From: a virus
Length of the DNA: 48,738 nucleotides
Virus record (IMG/VR): IMGVR_UViG_3300010391_000093
Coordinates: 1-48,738 of that record
Direction: 5' to 3' (one strand)
Part shown: positions 25,498 through 33,495 of the stretch, in pieces
How positions within the stretch are numbered: the stretch's first letter is position 1
Layout: each line of letters starts with the position of its first letter
Position numbers and translations under genes: made by a program
The notes under the pieces: model-generated
Databases searched by the model: none
Told to the model about the DNA's origin: nothing
What the model saw: only the letters and a program-made list of their open reading frames with translations

Positions 25498-25905
25498 CTA
25501 GGCTGAAGTAGAAGGCTCGCTCTGGTCGCCAGAAGAGAAATCCTCGACCAGTTCCTCCTCGTCCTCCTTGGTGAGACCGCTGAGACGTGAAGCCACCGCA
25601 TACACCCGGTCCAGTGCCACGGCCGACTTCTGGCCCAGCCGCTTAACATCTCGATCGCTGAAGATGCGGACGCCCTCTTCCGTGCAAGCAGCGCGGGCAA
25701 CCAACCCGGCGCGCACGTTGGCGAGGTTCATCTCCCGCTTCGGCCCCTTCTTCTCTACCATCGACTGCTCGAAGCTATCCCGTTCCTCGCCGGTCAGGCC
25801 GCGCACGTAGAGGCTGCCGCCCCATTCCGGAACGTCGAGCACCTCAATCGTCTGGTCCGGGACCTCCCAGATGTCAGCGGCGGTCAGGAACTTCGTATCA
25901 GACAT
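25498..25905 (-). CDS. Tail assembly chaperone (G-like part)
   Basis: 135 aa. It begins with a short beta part (LTAADIWEV, IEVLDVPEWGG, YVRGLTGEER) and continues with helices, ending in an acidic Ser-rich tail. This sequence shape (a VRGLTGEERDSFE block) is common in siphophage tail assembly chaperones. Position before the T-like part and the tape measure supports the call. A -1 frameshift somewhere before the TAG at 25500 would give the longer GT product. Confidence 0.75.
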   Translation of the reverse strand: MSDTKFLTAADIWEVPDQTIEVLDVPEWGGSLYVRGLTGEERDSFEQSMVEKKGPKREMNLANVRAGLVARAACTEEGVRIFSDRDVKRLGQKSAVALDRVYAVASRLSGLTKEDEEELVEDFSSGDQSEPSTSA

Positions 25906-25996
25906 GCTACGAGCCTCCTCAGGCTTCTATGCCCAGCGAGGAGGCCCGGATTGGGCGCGGCCCTCGCGGGGCTCGGTTCCGTTGTTGCTAGGCCCC

Positions 25997-26416
25997 CTAT
26001 GGGGTCTCGTCCATCACCAAGGTGCTGGCGGACTGGAGGGTCACCTTCGCGATTGCGAGATCACCGACCGACCCGTCGATGCCATCGTAGGTTTCCAGCA
26101 CCGCGTTGCCCTGGAATTCCGGGTTGTTCGAGGCGAGCACATCAGAGACCGGCTGGATCTTGATCGGGAAAGCAGCCGCGCCGACAAGCGCGAAGAGGGT
26201 GATGTTCACCTCGGACGCTGCATAGTCCTGATTGAATTCGATGTCGACAGACCAGGTCTTGAGACCTGGCTTGTTGATGCGCGTGTCCTTCGACATCGCG
26301 GTCTCATCCTGCATCTCCGCTCCGTAGTGGAGCGAGACCTTACGGACATGATCCGACAGGTTGACGGAGTTGATGACGACCTTCGCGTTCGTCCAGACAA
26401 GGGTGCCGTTCGGCAT
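25997..26416 (-). CDS. Tail-tube-like protein, 139 aa
   Basis: Likely a tail structural protein related to the 248-aa protein encoded just upstream. Both share GAEMQDET, followed by a DTR..K.GL block. The whole protein looks like one tail-tube-type beta domain (VSLHYGAEMQDET, WSVDIEFNQDY, AKVTLQSASTLV). A promoter-like TATACT and a hairpin precede it. It may be a second tube, sheath-like or tail-completion subunit. Confidence 0.65.
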   Translation of the reverse strand: MPNGTLVWTNAKVVINSVNLSDHVRKVSLHYGAEMQDETAMSKDTRINKPGLKTWSVDIEFNQDYAASEVNITLFALVGAAAFPIKIQPVSDVLASNNPEFQGNAVLETYDGIDGSVGDLAIAKVTLQSASTLVMDETP

Positions 26417-26474
26417 GGGGCCTCCATCGATCGCCCCCGGCGCTCGTTGGCGCGCGCGGCTCGTCGCTGCTTAC

Positions 26475-26480
26475 AGTATA
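26475..26480 (-). promoter_or_regulatory. Extended -10 promoter candidate (TGC-TATACT)
   Basis: TATACT with TGC upstream, in the 95-nt gap between the two tail-tube-like genes, 58 nt before the ATG at 26416. No -35 match. Directly upstream is a 7-bp hairpin. The arrangement would allow high, separate expression of the 139-aa protein. Confidence 0.5.
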
Positions 26481-26485
26481 GCATT

Positions 26486-26504
26486 CTCCGGGAACCGCCC
26501 GGAG
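26486..26504 (-). terminator. Hairpin after the major tail gene, possible terminator
   Basis: CTCCGGG and CCCGGAG form a perfect 7-bp stem with a 5-nt loop, 7 nt after the stop at 26512. No U-run follows, so this is either a weak or factor-dependent terminator or an mRNA-stabilising structure. Confidence 0.4.
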
Positions 26505-26511
26505 CGGCCGA

Positions 26512-27258
26512 TTACCGGATACCCAGCACCATGAGCGCCGTGAACGTAGTCCCGACGAACGTCCACTCGATGTCCCACCAGGTGTTAGTGATTGCACCCG
26601 CGACGGACTTCTGCTCGAAGGTAAAGGTCGTCGCCTGGGTCATCGTGATGCGAGTGGTTTCACCGCCCGCCGCCGCGTTCGCGTCCGAGCGCACGATGAT
26701 GTCTAGGGAGGTCCCATTGAACTGGATCACATGCAGACCCGCGTAGAGCCGCTGGGTCGCGCTCAATGCGCCAAGCTGGATCTTCGAGGACGCCCCACTC
26801 GCAACCTGCTGCGTGAAGGGCAAGAACGCCGTGCTGGAGATCGGGGCCTGCCGACCGGCAAACTCCGCCTTGTACTTCAGTAGTTCCCCGACCGAGGCTC
26901 CCGGCTCGTACAGCGCCTCCGCCATCAACTGCTGGAACGCGAGGTCGCCTTCCTCAATGCCATCCGGACAGAGGGTCACAAGCTGATCGTAGAGAGTGAT
27001 CTGATTGAACAGCGGTCGGTTGGATCCTTCGTAGGTCGCCGAATCCACGCCCAAGGCGGCCAGGTCCACGAAGCCCTCAGCCGTGATCATATTCGTGATC
27101 AGCCCGGCCTTATTCTTGCGCGTGTCGGCCCCTCCGTGAATCATCACGGTCTCGTCCTGCATCTCTGCGCCGACGTTGTGGGCGACCTTATTGGTGAAGC
27201 CCGTCAGGTCATAGGCCCCTACGAACAGGCCCACGTCCTTGAGAATGAAAGTCGCCAT
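26512..27258 (-). CDS. Major tail protein candidate, 248 aa
   Basis: The start is the ATG at 27258 (MATFILKDVGLFVG), preceded by GAGGGAG. The longer frame to 27408 runs antisense-like through the upstream gene and is rejected. The protein reads as beta-rich and shares GAEMQDET and a nearby DTRKNKAGL block with the 139-aa neighbour. A promoter-like box and a following hairpin suit a highly expressed gene, fitting a major tail subunit. Homology was not tested. Confidence 0.7.
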   Translation of the reverse strand: MATFILKDVGLFVGAYDLTGFTNKVAHNVGAEMQDETVMIHGGADTRKNKAGLITNMITAEGFVDLAALGVDSATYEGSNRPLFNQITLYDQLVTLCPDGIEEGDLAFQQLMAEALYEPGASVGELLKYKAEFAGRQAPISSTAFLPFTQQVASGASSKIQLGALSATQRLYAGLHVIQFNGTSLDIIVRSDANAAAGGETTRITMTQATTFTFEQKSVAGAITNTWWDIEWTFVGTTFTALMVLGIR

Positions 27259-27279
27259 ACAAATCTCCCTCGCGCGTCC

Positions 27280-27285
27280 AGTGTA
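27280..27285 (-). promoter_or_regulatory. Extended -10 promoter candidate (TGC-TACACT)
   Basis: TACACT with TGC, ending 21 nt before the ATG at 27258. A 15-bp stretch around it (27278-27292) is identical to that around the box at 19119. It likely drives the major tail protein gene. Confidence 0.5.
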
Positions 27286-27290
27286 GCAGG

Positions 27291-27542
27291 TTAGCCCTCG
27301 ACGGGCTCGATACGCCCATCCGGATAGACGAACGACTGGCAATCCTTGCAGTAGTCCCGCGCCGGAGTGTTGAAGGTCGACGCACTCTGGCGATTCGAAT
27401 GTGAGCAACGGGGCGTCACGAGCTCCTCCACAGGGGCCGCTAGGGGCTCCACGGCGGCCGACAGCGCGGTCTCGATCGCAATCTGGGCCGCGGTTAGGGA
27501 GGCATAGGCTGCCTGCAACTGGCGTTGAATCTCTAAGTTCAC
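27291..27542 (-). CDS. Small protein with C-terminal Cys/His site, 83 aa
   Basis: Starts at the GTG of 27542, overlapping the Com-like gene stop as GTGA. The N-terminal half is an alanine-rich helix (LQAAYASLTAAQIAIETAL). The second half has CSHSN and YCKDCQSF, a possible zinc site. Unknown function; it may be a tail assembly factor or a regulator. Confidence 0.55.
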   Translation of the reverse strand: MNLEIQRQLQAAYASLTAAQIAIETALSAAVEPLAAPVEELVTPRCSHSNRQSASTFNTPARDYCKDCQSFVYPDGRIEPVEG

Positions 27543-27703
27543 GGCAACACCACCACTGGATTCCGGCCCGGCGCGAAACGCAGGGTCACAAGGCGTTTGC
27601 ATGTCTGGCGCGGACACGCCTTCTCGATCGTCCCGCTCAGGTCCGGCAGGTACTTGAAGAACAACCGCTTGCAGAAAGGGCACTCTAGTCGTAGGAGCTC
27701 CAT
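27539..27703 (-). CDS. Com-like small zinc-finger protein, 54 aa
   Basis: A 54-aa gene. The N-terminus MELLRLECPFCKRLFF, followed by CPRQTCKRL, gives a four-Cys zinc site with the spacing of Com-type proteins of Mu and other phages. In Mu, Com binds mRNA and activates translation of mom. Here it is encoded among tail genes, 4 nt from the tail terminator gene, and its stop overlaps the next start (GTGA). Function in this phage is open. Confidence 0.6.
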   Translation of the reverse strand: MELLRLECPFCKRLFFKYLPDLSGTIEKACPRQTCKRLVTLRFAPGRNPVVVLP

Positions 27704-27706
27704 TTG

Positions 27707-28126
27707 CTAGGCTCCCGCCTTCCAGGCCTCGACATTGAAACCGATGAGCGGCCGTTCGTTCCCGTCTGGTACGATCACGAACAGATCACCCTGCGCCTCC
27801 ACCTTGAGATAGCGGTGACTATTCACAGTGAAATCCGCCGCTAGCGCTAGCGCCGCGTAGACTGCCTCTCCCATCGTCATCGCAGCAGCCCGGCCATCCC
27901 GCGCCGCCCGAATCTGGATCGCGAGACTCGCTCGCCGCGCGGTCACCCGCGCACTAGAGCTCGATCCCATATTGACCTCAGGGCGCAGGCCCCCAGACGG
28001 GAGGACGCCCAGGATCGCGTCCGGCGATTCCGGCAGCAAGCCTACGAAGGCATGCGCAGCATCCACCCCAGTGATGGATAGGCTGACCAAGTAGTCGCGA
28101 ATGTCCTCGGCGATCCCTAGGGTCAT
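27707..28126 (-). CDS. Tail terminator-like protein, 139 aa
   Basis: Position (after the HK97 gp10-like gene and before the major tail gene), size and an alpha/beta build (AEDIRDYLVSL, ASLAIQIRAARDG, LIGFNVEAWK) match tail terminator or minor tail proteins that cap the tail tube at the neck end. The start overlaps the previous stop by 4 nt. Confidence 0.6.
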   Translation of the reverse strand: MTLGIAEDIRDYLVSLSITGVDAAHAFVGLLPESPDAILGVLPSGGLRPEVNMGSSSSARVTARRASLAIQIRAARDGRAAAMTMGEAVYAALALAADFTVNSHRYLKVEAQGDLFVIVPDGNERPLIGFNVEAWKAGA

Positions 28127-28506
28127 AGCGTCTGGAACCCCATCCCGTCCAGCAGATCATCCCATAGGTCTACTCGGTCTGCGACTCCTGACAGCCTTCG
28201 CTTGGCGGGCTGCTCTAGGAACTTCCACTGCGTCGGAGCCTTGTGCGATGCCGGAATCTCGTGCACGAAGATTGCGTACGAGGCTGCGAATCCGATCTCT
28301 AGGATATTCAGCTTGGGCCGACGCACGAACCCGGTCGAGCGCATGTAGCCTGTGTCGACCGGGGCTAGCTCCTTTGCCTCGGTGAGAATCTCCTCCGCCA
28401 CGATCCGCATCCTGCTGTCAGTCCGCGTATTGATCTCACGTGCCGTCCGGGCAAGGGCATTACGCAAGCCGAGGTAGCCGAGAAGCTGGATGACTTCGCT
28501 AGGCAT
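28123..28506 (-). CDS. HK97 gp10-like neck/tail completion protein
   Basis: 127 aa. The pattern ILTEAKELAPVDTGYMRST followed by EIGFAASYAIFVHE is characteristic of HK97 gp10-type proteins, which join head and tail. Gene order (connector, head closure, gp10-like, tail terminator) is the standard one. Overlaps by 1 nt upstream and 4 nt downstream. Confidence 0.75.
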   Translation of the reverse strand: MPSEVIQLLGYLGLRNALARTAREINTRTDSRMRIVAEEILTEAKELAPVDTGYMRSTGFVRRPKLNILEIGFAASYAIFVHEIPASHKAPTQWKFLEQPAKRRLSGVADRVDLWDDLLDGMGFQTL

Positions 28507-28859
28507 TAAGCGGCCCGTCCCCCAGAACCGAGGTAGATCTTCCAGTGATGATCACCCTCCTCGTCCGGGTACACCTCGACCCGCAGGATCGGAGGGGTAC
28601 TCCCGTCCGGCAAGGTAATCAGGCTCTCGGGACCAAGGTTCGGGATTCCTGAGCTAGTGTGCGGGGCGATCCAGACTGTATGTGAGGACATCCCCTCGAC
28701 CCCATCAAGGGTCGTGATACGCCGCTGCTCCTCGACCACACGCGCCGGGTAAGACACCGCCGCTCCGTAGGTGCGCGTGCCGAACTTGTCGCGCGAAGTC
28801 ACCGGAGCTACGGTCACGGTGTGGGGCATCATATCGAGGAAGGCATCCTCGAAGGACAT
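28506..28859 (-). CDS. Head closure-like protein, 117 aa
   Basis: The start is the ATG at 28859 (MSFEDAFLD), overlapping the previous stop as TAATG. A longer frame to 28910 is rejected. The sequence shows a beta-barrel pattern (HTVTVAPVTSRD, YPARVVEEQRRI) of the kind seen in SPP1 gp16 and HK97 gp7-type head closure proteins. Order between the adaptor and gp10-like genes supports the call. Confidence 0.6.
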   Translation of the reverse strand: MSFEDAFLDMMPHTVTVAPVTSRDKFGTRTYGAAVSYPARVVEEQRRITTLDGVEGMSSHTVWIAPHTSSGIPNLGPESLITLPDGSTPPILRVEVYPDEEGDHHWKIYLGSGGRAA

Positions 28860-29305
28860 TAGAAGAAGCCCCAGATACGAGCCAGATCCTCGTTGTCCAT
28901 CTCCGGCCATTCGTCATGCACGCCCACCCGAAAGCGCGGCTGCGGCAGATTCGTATCCTGGTCATCCGCGTCTTGTTCGCTCTGAGACTGCCCGCCCACA
29001 TAGAAGCCGCCGGGGCTCAACGTCAGCGTCTGCGTCTCCAGCACGGCCAGGAGCGCCTTCCACTGGGTCGCACGGTCCGAATAAGCGATCCGGAGATCGC
29101 CGACCTGTCGTGTAACCAGCTTGGCGTACTTCGAGAACAGAGCGCGCGCACCGCCGATAGCGGCCTCGATCGGAGTGCCATAGGTCGTGAGTAGGTAGGC
29201 GATCTCCTCATCAGAGATCTCGCCAGGGCTGACCGTATCCTGCAGGAGGAAGCGCACCGCGTCACGGTCGGTTGCAGAGGGGTCGCCAGAATAGGTGAAG
29301 GTCAC
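28859..29305 (-). CDS. Head-tail connector (adaptor)-like protein, 148 aa
   Basis: The start reads MTFTYSGDPSATDRDAVRFL, followed by TVSPGEISDEEIAYLL. This opening is common in phage head-tail adaptor proteins. The middle is helical (AAIGGARALFSKYAK). The protein should attach below the portal. It ends in LARIWGFF, overlapping the next start. Confidence 0.7.
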   Translation of the reverse strand: MTFTYSGDPSATDRDAVRFLLQDTVSPGEISDEEIAYLLTTYGTPIEAAIGGARALFSKYAKLVTRQVGDLRIAYSDRATQWKALLAVLETQTLTLSPGGFYVGGQSQSEQDADDQDTNLPQPRFRVGVHDEWPEMDNEDLARIWGFF

Positions 29306-29332
29306 TGTCTAGGCCCTCCGTGGGGCTCGCCG

Positions 29333-29719
29333 TTACGGACGGGCCAGGTAAAGGATCACCCGCCCGGACTTCGAGACGCCCGCCGCTGCAACCTGCAGTT
29401 CTCCACGTCCACAGATCACGGACGGGACATCCGCTCCCGCGCCCAGCAACGGGTAGACGGTCTCGGTATTCGTGGTATCCCGGTTAGCCCCTAGGCCCGC
29501 GAACAGATCAACTCCGTCCTCGTCGAGGAAAACCACGTCGTAATCATCGGTCGGACCATCAGTCGGATCCGTGGTCACGCGCACGATTCGGCCGATCAGG
29601 CCCTCGCTGAAGATACCACTGACCGCACCTGCCCCACTACAGGTCCAATCAAGGATGATCTTCTGGACATCGCGTTCTGGCGACGTCCGTGTTTCGGTGA
29701 TGGTGCCAACGGCTACCAT
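29333..29719 (-). CDS. Virion structural protein, 128 aa
   Basis: Beta-rich and acidic (ITETRTSPERDVQKIILDW, DYDVVFLDEDGVDLF), a build often seen in small virion proteins encoded next to connectors. The exact place in the particle is unknown. The ATG at 29719 is preceded by a weak GGAGG site. Confidence 0.55.
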   Translation of the reverse strand: MVAVGTITETRTSPERDVQKIILDWTCSGAGAVSGIFSEGLIGRIVRVTTDPTDGPTDDYDVVFLDEDGVDLFAGLGANRDTTNTETVYPLLGAGADVPSVICGRGELQVAAAGVSKSGRVILYLARP

Positions 29720-29741
29720 GTCCTAGCCTCCCTGGTGTCCG

Positions 29742-30638
29742 CTAGGCCCCTGGGATGCCGACGGTCATCGCCGCGGTGTTGTTCGAGTAGTTCCGCCACT
29801 GGCCGTCGTTGCCGACCGAGCCGCCCGCGTACCCGTTCGAGTTCGCGATGCTCGCCTCCGCCGTGGCAAAGAAGTTCATGAGCACCATGTTCCCGCCCGC
29901 GACGCCGCCCGACAGGTTCACGTTGTCGGTCCCAGCATCGGTCAGGAACACGTTGTCCTTCACGAGACAGTCGTAGCCCGGCAGCGTGATGTGGTTGGTG
30001 TTTCCCTTGAAGGTGTTGCGCTCGATGCGCCAACGGTTCGGCGAGTCGATGCCCGCGCCGCCGGTGTGGCCGATGCCGGTGGTCAGCCCGTCGAAGATGC
30101 AGTCCTCGACCGTGATCTGGCTCACGCCGCCGTGGTTCTCGACGCCCTTGCCCGTCGCGCCGATGAAGCGGCAGTCGCGGATGATCGCGTGCGAGGCATC
30201 CGGGTAGGTCGCGCTCTCGGCGCGGCGCAGGCGTACGCCGACGACCGCGTTCGCGTCAGGCACGAACAGGATGTGCTGGACCTCCCAGCCCTGCTCACGC
30301 AGGGTCAGGAGCGGGGTGTCCGCGACCGGGGTGGCGGCGACGCGCCAACGCACGGCGTCGTCGTGGTGGTTGTTGCCACCCGATGCGCCGATGATCGCCA
30401 CACCCTGCACGCCCAGCGGCGCGAGGATCTGCTCGCGCACGTCGCCGCGCACGTAGATGATGGCATCATCTTCAACGATTGCGAAGGCCGCAGCCATCGT
30501 CGCCTTGGCGCTCGACCAGGACGTGCCGCTCTTGGTGTTCGAACCGAGCACCGTATCGACGTACAAGGTCGGCTTGCGCGTGACGCCCACAAGACCGTTG
30601 GTGAGCAGCAACGGACGGAACAGCTTGGTGATACCCAT
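29742..30638 (-). CDS. Right-handed beta-helix protein, 298 aa
   Basis: After a short N-terminal part, repeated turns such as HAIIRDCRFIGATGKGVEN, ITVEDCIFDGLTTGIG and WRIERNTFKGN show the parallel beta-helix pattern of pectate-lyase folds. Phage proteins of this fold are usually spikes or fibres that bind or cut polysaccharide. It is encoded among head-connector genes and not with the tail tip, so it might decorate the head or neck. Codon use is more C/G-ending than in the flanking genes. Confidence 0.65.
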   Translation of the reverse strand: MGITKLFRPLLLTNGLVGVTRKPTLYVDTVLGSNTKSGTSWSSAKATMAAAFAIVEDDAIIYVRGDVREQILAPLGVQGVAIIGASGGNNHHDDAVRWRVAATPVADTPLLTLREQGWEVQHILFVPDANAVVGVRLRRAESATYPDASHAIIRDCRFIGATGKGVENHGGVSQITVEDCIFDGLTTGIGHTGGAGIDSPNRWRIERNTFKGNTNHITLPGYDCLVKDNVFLTDAGTDNVNLSGGVAGGNMVLMNFFATAEASIANSNGYAGGSVGNDGQWRNYSNNTAAMTVGIPGA

Positions 30639-30656
30639 CGTGGGAACCTTTCGTCT

Positions 30657-31037
30657 CTAGCCGAGGAACGAGGGCAGGCTATCCCTGTCCTGATCTTCGT
30701 CGGTCGCTTCGTTCTCACGTGCCTCGACACGGGCTGCCGCGTCGTTCGCCCGGAGCTTGTCATTGTGCAGTCGCTGCTGCATCTCCTCGACCTGCGCGGC
30801 CAGCGCCACGCGCGTCTCTCGTAATGTCAGTTCGTCCGCATCGATCGGCACCGCCTTGTGGCGTACCGAACTCGCGGGCGCGCGGCCCGCCACGGTCACG
30901 GACTCGATCCACCGCAGATTGCGAAGGCTGCGGAGCTTGACCGGCGTGAACACCTCCGCAGGCACCAGGTCTCCTGGCTCGAACTGCAGGTCTCCGACCT
31001 TCATGCGTCGCGTGAACGTGTCTGCCACGTACGACAC
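30657..31037 (-). CDS. Head-associated protein, 126 aa
   Basis: I use the GTG at 31037, which has GAGGAG 6 nt ahead. A TTG at 31103 is the alternative. Beta-rich first half (MKVGDLQFEPGDLVPAEVF) and a helical, charged tail. Such proteins commonly follow the major capsid gene. Unassigned. Confidence 0.5.
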   Translation of the reverse strand: MSYVADTFTRRMKVGDLQFEPGDLVPAEVFTPVKLRSLRNLRWIESVTVAGRAPASSVRHKAVPIDADELTLRETRVALAAQVEEMQQRLHNDKLRANDAAARVEARENEATDEDQDRDSLPSFLG

Positions 31038-31121
31038 TAGGTTCTCCTCACGAAAACGGCGGAGGTGGAGCGCGCTCCGGGCCTCCGCCGCTAATTGCTT
31101 CAAGCTACTAGGCCGCTATCG

Positions 31122-32084
31122 CTAGGCGACCACGCTCGGCATGAACACACCGAGCTCCGGCGCGACCTGCTTAAGGGCCATCGACATCTCGGCCTCGACG
31201 CGGTCCGATTCGTTCCGCTCCAGGCGGAACTTCTTGACGCGCGCGCCGTAGGCACCGGCACCCAAGAGCCCGGTCCAGGCGAACGTGTACCCAGCGGATG
31301 GGGTCTTGAGACCCGGCCGGGGGGCCGCGTAGACCAGGAGAGCGCTCTTGCCCCAGAAGAAGTCGTACACCGCGGTCGCAAGCTCCGCGGCGGTGTTCCG
31401 CGTAGCCATCGGCACCAGCACCTCGTCGATCCCAAGCAGGGTGGCGAGCAGCTGGGTGTTGACGATCCCCGTCTGGGTGTACTTGATCCGCTCCAGAAGG
31501 TCTGGGTGGTTCTTCAGCTTCAGCCAGACCTCAGGACCGAGGACCAGCTTGTTCGGCTTGTAGCCCGTCTTTTCCGCCATCGCGATGATCTGGGTGTCCA
31601 GATCCTCGATCGGGGTCGACGCAGGGTTATCCCAGGTCGTACCGACCGCGATGTCCGCACCTGTGGACGATCCGGTCCAGATGCTGGAGGTGAAGTGTTG
31701 GGCCACGAACAGGGCCTCGCGCTTCAGGAGCAGCTGGTTGGTCACGAACTCGACCGCGTCCTGGTCCGGCGACAGCGGGTCGTCGGTGTTGGCGCGGGTC
31801 GGGTCGTCGACGTCCTGGTGGAAGGCGTACCGCTTGGCCGCGTATTCGGCCGGGGTCACGCGCCAGCCGCCGCCCGCGGATTCCGCGCCAGGGGCGCGCT
31901 CCTCCGCCTGCGATCGGAACCAGTCACCTCGGTTGTAAACGAAGTACTGGTCGCTGCGCTTCGAGACCGGGATGGTCGGGAACACGCGGTCCGCGATGAA
32001 GTTCGATGCGCTCTGAATGAACGCGACCGACGCAATCGTCAGCGGCCGATTGACATGAACGTCACTCGGAGTAGGGTTCGGCAT
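31122..32084 (-). CDS. Major capsid protein
   Basis: 320 aa. N-terminus with NRPLTIASVAFIQSASNFIA, then RVFPTIPVSKRSDQYFVY, a block typical of HK97-fold capsid proteins of the phage GPE/E-like type. Later PNKLVLGPEVWLKLKNHPD and AWTGLLGAGAYGARV support it. Preceded by cement, scaffold and protease genes in the standard order. Confidence 0.85.
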   Translation of the reverse strand: MPNPTPSDVHVNRPLTIASVAFIQSASNFIADRVFPTIPVSKRSDQYFVYNRGDWFRSQAEERAPGAESAGGGWRVTPAEYAAKRYAFHQDVDDPTRANTDDPLSPDQDAVEFVTNQLLLKREALFVAQHFTSSIWTGSSTGADIAVGTTWDNPASTPIEDLDTQIIAMAEKTGYKPNKLVLGPEVWLKLKNHPDLLERIKYTQTGIVNTQLLATLLGIDEVLVPMATRNTAAELATAVYDFFWGKSALLVYAAPRPGLKTPSAGYTFAWTGLLGAGAYGARVKKFRLERNESDRVEAEMSMALKQVAPELGVFMPSVVA

Positions 32085-32130
32085 CTATCGGCCTTCCGTT
32101 TTCCTGGGCTGCTTTTCTGGAGCGCCGCTA

Positions 32131-32502
32131 CTAGGCGAGAATGTGCTGGCTGGTCAGGAGGACCGCAACGAGCTCTCCGGCCGAACCGGTTTCGAGCGCC
32201 TTGCCGACCACGTGATCGCCGGAAGCTGCGAGCGTAATGCCGTCCGACACCAGCTGGCACTTCTGCCCGACCGTGATCCCGCCAGTACCGACCAGCATCT
32301 TGCTGACCGGGCCGCTCACCATCACGGGAATCGCCTCGCCGTCCGCGGTCGCAGCCATCTGGGCCACGCCGTCCATGTCGCCACCCGCGGAATCCGCGAG
32401 GTCGACCTTCCCATCGGACTGAAGCAGTACCCCGCGGTACTGGCCCACAGCCTCACCCGCGATCAGGGTGATGACCATGCCGAAAGTGATCTCGTACGTC
32501 AT
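32131..32502 (-). CDS. Capsid cement/decoration protein (DUF2190-like)
   Basis: 123 aa, beta-rich, with the pattern AGEAVGQYRGVLLQSDGKV and MDGVAQMAATADGEAIPV that is typical of the small cement proteins encoded just before the major capsid gene. It probably sits on capsid three-fold axes. The start ATG at 32502 follows GGAGG. Confidence 0.7.
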   Translation of the reverse strand: MTYEITFGMVITLIAGEAVGQYRGVLLQSDGKVDLADSAGGDMDGVAQMAATADGEAIPVMVSGPVSKMLVGTGGITVGQKCQLVSDGITLAASGDHVVGKALETGSAGELVAVLLTSQHILA

Positions 32503-32572
32503 GCCTAGCCCCCTCCGGGACCTGCTAGGCGCTGGCGCTCAAGGCGCTCCGGCCGATTGATCTGTTCTGCAG

Positions 32573-33454
32573 CTAGTCCGCTGCGATACCTGCCAGGCGC
32601 TCGGCTCGGACGCGCTCGGCTTCGCCGTACGCAGCCTTGCCCTCGTCCGTGTTGAGCGCCGCCATGTAGGCCTGCTCTGGCGTCAGCTTCGCGTTGTCAG
32701 CCGCGATGCCCTTGGCGAGCTTCTCGATCCGACCTTCCGGGGAATTCTCGGCGGGGGTCATGGTGCCCTGCTCGCGCATGATCGCCGCGCCATGCTTGGC
32801 GATACCATTCGCGGCACGCATGCCGGTGCGGATCAGTTCGAGGTCCTCAGCGGTCGCCCCGCCCTTCTCGACACGGTACATCGCCGCACCAAGCGCGGCA
32901 GCATCGACGGGCAGATTCGGGAACTCCGCGCGAACCGTAGCCACCGACTTGGCGATATCGGACTCCTCGCGGAGCTCCTTCGCCAGCTTCTCGGCGTCCT
33001 CGGCGCGCTTCGCAATCGCCTGGTACTCGGCGCTCTTGGTGATGTCCACCGCGCCCTTCGTCACTTCACCTTCGCCCTCGTCACCTGCCGGAGCCACAGG
33101 CTCCTGCTTGCTTGGGGCCGCTGCCAGCGCCGTCACGGACTCGATGAGCGCAGAGCGCTGCTCATCCGTAAGCGTCACGCCTTCCAGCGCCTTCGCAACG
33201 CTGACTGGAAGCTCGGCGGTATTCGACATCATGGCCCCCTTCGGAGCGGTTGGCGCGGGCGAGCCCGCCTCAGACTTCTTCATCATCCACGGAGGCAGGC
33301 GCTTCTTGGCCTTCTCCTCCATGTCATCCTTCTTCGCCCCCTTGGCAGGCATCGCGGGCGCTGCCTTTGCAAGGACGATGTGGGCGTCCGGGTCAGCGCC
33401 CCGGCGCACCAGGCTCACGAAGCTCACATCCAGGTCGCGAAGTCTCGTAGGCAC
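32573..33454 (-). CDS. Scaffold protein with XkdF-like N-terminal motif
   Basis: 293 aa. The first 30 residues include VSFVSLVRRGADPDAHIVL, the motif that ends many XkdF-type prohead proteins. The rest is helical and highly charged (Lys, Ala, Glu), as in scaffolds. The GTG at 33454 stands 7 nt after a TGC-TACAGT promoter-like box, so the transcript would be near leaderless. Confidence 0.7.
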   Translation of the reverse strand: MPTRLRDLDVSFVSLVRRGADPDAHIVLAKAAPAMPAKGAKKDDMEEKAKKRLPPWMMKKSEAGSPAPTAPKGAMMSNTAELPVSVAKALEGVTLTDEQRSALIESVTALAAAPSKQEPVAPAGDEGEGEVTKGAVDITKSAEYQAIAKRAEDAEKLAKELREESDIAKSVATVRAEFPNLPVDAAALGAAMYRVEKGGATAEDLELIRTGMRAANGIAKHGAAIMREQGTMTPAENSPEGRIEKLAKGIAADNAKLTPEQAYMAALNTDEGKAAYGEAERVRAERLAGIAAD

Positions 33455-33461
33455 GTTGTCT

Positions 33462-33467
33462 ACTGTA
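33462..33467 (-). promoter_or_regulatory. Extended -10 promoter candidate (TGC-TACAGT)
   Basis: TACAGT with TGC, ending 7 nt before the GTG at 33454, inside the 41-nt gap after the protease gene. Predicts a leaderless scaffold-capsid transcript. Confidence 0.45.
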
Positions 33468-33495
33468 GCACATTCTCAGCAGACGCGCTGCCGGA

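Noticed and set aside
24167-25501. Long open plus-strand frame opposite the tape measure gene (444 codons)
   Set aside because: It is antisense to a strong tape measure gene, has no ribosome site and no protein-like features. High GC gives long antisense frames.
32503-32572. Terminator between scaffold and cement genes
   Set aside because: The gap has GAGCGCC direct repeats but no stable hairpin with a U-run.
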